A DNA stretch of 5,815 bases. Source: Actinomycetes bacterium (GTDB lineage: Bacteria > Actinomycetota > Actinomycetes > Actinomycetales > JAJYRW01). Below the pieces are notes generated by a model. The model did no database searches. It worked only from the letters and a program-made list of their open reading frames with translations, and had not been told where the DNA came from. Below, one piece after another: positions 4,827-5,815 of the stretch; position 1 is the stretch's first letter, and each line of letters starts with the position of its first letter. Position numbers and translations under genes: made by a program. Location of the stretch: assembly GCA_021793895.1 (NCBI GenBank), contig JAJYRW010000104.1:1-5815 (forward strand), in the 5' to 3' direction.

Positions 4827-4880
4827 GTGTGCCCCGTGTCTTTTAACACCAGCGCATTAGCACAAGGAGCTACTTCATGA
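4827..4880 (+). CDS. possible 17-codon leader ORF overlapping yidC start
   Basis: A short frame reads GTG to TGA, encoding MCPVSFNTSALAQGATS. A strong purine run, GGGGGAG (4815-4821), lies 5 bases before the GTG. Its stop overlaps the yidC start as ATGA. The frame crosses the yidC Shine-Dalgarno, so translating it would affect access to yidC. There is no membrane segment and no recognisable arrest motif, and I know of no homologue. It may be a chance ORF in the 64-bp yidD-yidC gap. Confidence 0.25.
   Translation: MCPVSFNTSALAQGATS
4864..4869 (+). promoter_or_regulatory. yidC ribosome binding site
   Basis: A strong AAGGAG lies 7 bases before the ATG at 4877-4879. It is the best Shine-Dalgarno in the operon and fixes the yidC start. 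Confidence 0.85.
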
Positions 4881-5815
4881 AGATTTTCCAGCCGATCGAA
4901 ATCGCGGTCGCCTGGTTGATGGTGCAATTTCATAACCTTTTTACGTTCATTGGGCTAGACCATGACTCGGGTTGGACTTGGGCACTTTCGATCGTTGGGT
5001 TGACGGTGGTGATCCGTGCCCTGTTGATTCCGCTTTTTGTGAAACAGATTCGATCACAGCGCGGAATGCAAATGGTCCAGCCCGAGATGAAGAAGATTCA
5101 ACAAAAGTACAAGGGGCGCACCGATTCGGCATCGCGCCAAGCGATGGCCGAAGAACAAATGGCCTTGTACAAGCGCACCGGCACCAATCCTTTTTCTTCA
5201 TGTCTGCCGCTCCTATTGCAGATGCCGATTTTCTTCTCCCTCTTCCGGGTGCTCAGTGCGCTGCCGGATATCGCAGCCGGAGAGAAATCGATGGGCGTCT
5301 TGGACGCGAACCTGGCTGAGAGTGCCCAAGCGTCGACGCTTTTTGGCGCTCCGCTGTCGGCGACCTTTATGAGTTCGGATGAAACTCAGGTCAAGATCGT
5401 CACGGTAATCCTGATTATTTTGATGTCGGTTGCGACATTTATGTCTTCGCGGCAGGCGCTGACAAAGAACATGTCAGCGGAGGCGCTGGATAATCCCATG
5501 GCGCGTCAGCAAAAGATGATGATGTGGATCCTACCCGGTATCTTCGCGGTAACGGGCGTTAATTTCCCCATTGGTGTGCTCATCTACTGGCTGACGTCGA
5601 ACGTGTGGGCAATGGGCCAGCAGTTCTTCATTATTCGGAATATGCCAGCTCCCGGCACCGCGGCCGCAAAGGCGCATGAGGAACGGTTGCGCCGCAAAGG
5701 CAAGTGGAAAGAACCGGAACCAAAGGAAACTTCTGCGGCCCAGCAACAAACGGGACAAAGACAACAGCCCAAACGTAAAAGTCGGCAACAGCGAAGCGGT
5801 GCTACGCTGATCGCG
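4877..5815 (+). CDS. yidC: membrane protein insertase YidC/Oxa1 family, partial (C-terminus off the edge)
   Basis: Inserts and folds integral membrane proteins, alone or with SecYEG. All 313 codons in the window are open and the stop lies beyond the right edge. The first hydrophobic segment is at about residues 7-27, without the long periplasmic domain of proteobacterial YidC. The second, at about 34-55, contains the conserved groove arginine in VVIRALLIPL (Arg47). A charged cytoplasmic coiled-coil hairpin follows (about 56-100), then NPFSSCLPLLLQMPIFFSLFR (104-124), a segment at about 172-190, and the last one at about 216-244. The tail from about 262 is strongly basic and Gln-rich, consistent with ribosome contact. 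It is preceded by yidD at 64 bp and likely shares the rpmH operon transcript. No lipobox is evident. Confidence 0.96.
   Translation, partial: MKIFQPIEIAVAWLMVQFHNLFTFIGLDHDSGWTWALSIVGLTVVIRALLIPLFVKQIRSQRGMQMVQPEMKKIQQKYKGRTDSASRQAMAEEQMALYKRTGTNPFSSCLPLLLQMPIFFSLFRVLSALPDIAAGEKSMGVLDANLAESAQASTLFGAPLSATFMSSDETQVKIVTVILIILMSVATFMSSRQALTKNMSAEALDNPMARQQKMMMWILPGIFAVTGVNFPIGVLIYWLTSNVWAMGQQFFIIRNMPAPGTAAAKAHEERLRRKGKWKEPEPKETSAAQQQTGQRQQPKRKSRQQRSGATLIA

Noticed and set aside
1..5815. Mobile elements, CRISPR arrays, tRNA or rRNA genes, parS sites
   Set aside because: No transposase, terminal repeats, regularly spaced repeats, tRNA-like cloverleaf or 16-bp parS palindrome was seen on reading both strands.

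Overview
This window is the replication-origin region of an actinobacterial chromosome. The order is gnd (partial), dnaN, oriC, dnaA on the minus strand, then rpmH, rnpA, yidD, yidC (partial) on the plus strand. The dnaA-oriC-dnaN core flanked by rpmH-rnpA-yidD-yidC is widespread in bacteria. A short-form 6-phosphogluconate dehydrogenase directly after dnaN is typical of Actinobacteria. GC content looks moderate by eye (mid-50s) and TTA codons are used freely. This suggests a lower-GC actinobacterium, possibly Actinomycetaceae-like, but the genus is a guess.

Layout: 1-323 holds the N-terminal third of gnd. 402-1532 is dnaN, the sliding clamp. 1533-2081 is oriC. Its dnaN-proximal half holds likely dnaN promoter elements, a helically spaced 9-bp repeat and small inverted repeats. 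Its dnaA-proximal half holds an AT-rich unwinding element, DnaA-trios, and at least eight recognisable DnaA boxes. 2082-3602 is dnaA. 3603-4025 is a roughly 420-bp divergent intergenic region with two inverted DnaA boxes at the dnaA side and a structured leader in front of rpmH. 4026-5815 is a compact plus-strand operon.

How the genes work together: DnaA binds the boxes, melts the AT-rich element and starts replication. DnaN is the clamp for the polymerase that follows. DnaA boxes upstream of dnaA point to autoregulation. On the other side, rpmH (L34) and rnpA (RNase P protein) serve ribosome and tRNA production, while yidD and yidC serve membrane protein insertion. dnaN, gnd and the rpmH operon all run away from oriC, with the replication forks, while dnaA runs head-on towards oriC.

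The coding content is ordinary and strongly conserved. I found no mobile element, CRISPR array, RNA gene or new multigene system. The items most worth a second look are regulatory: a textbook-like box/trio/AT-rich unwinding module (1777-1835), a rpmH leader that can adopt two exclusive folds, one of which hides the Shine-Dalgarno sequence (3972-4018), and a possible 17-codon leader ORF overlapping the start of yidC (4827-4880).
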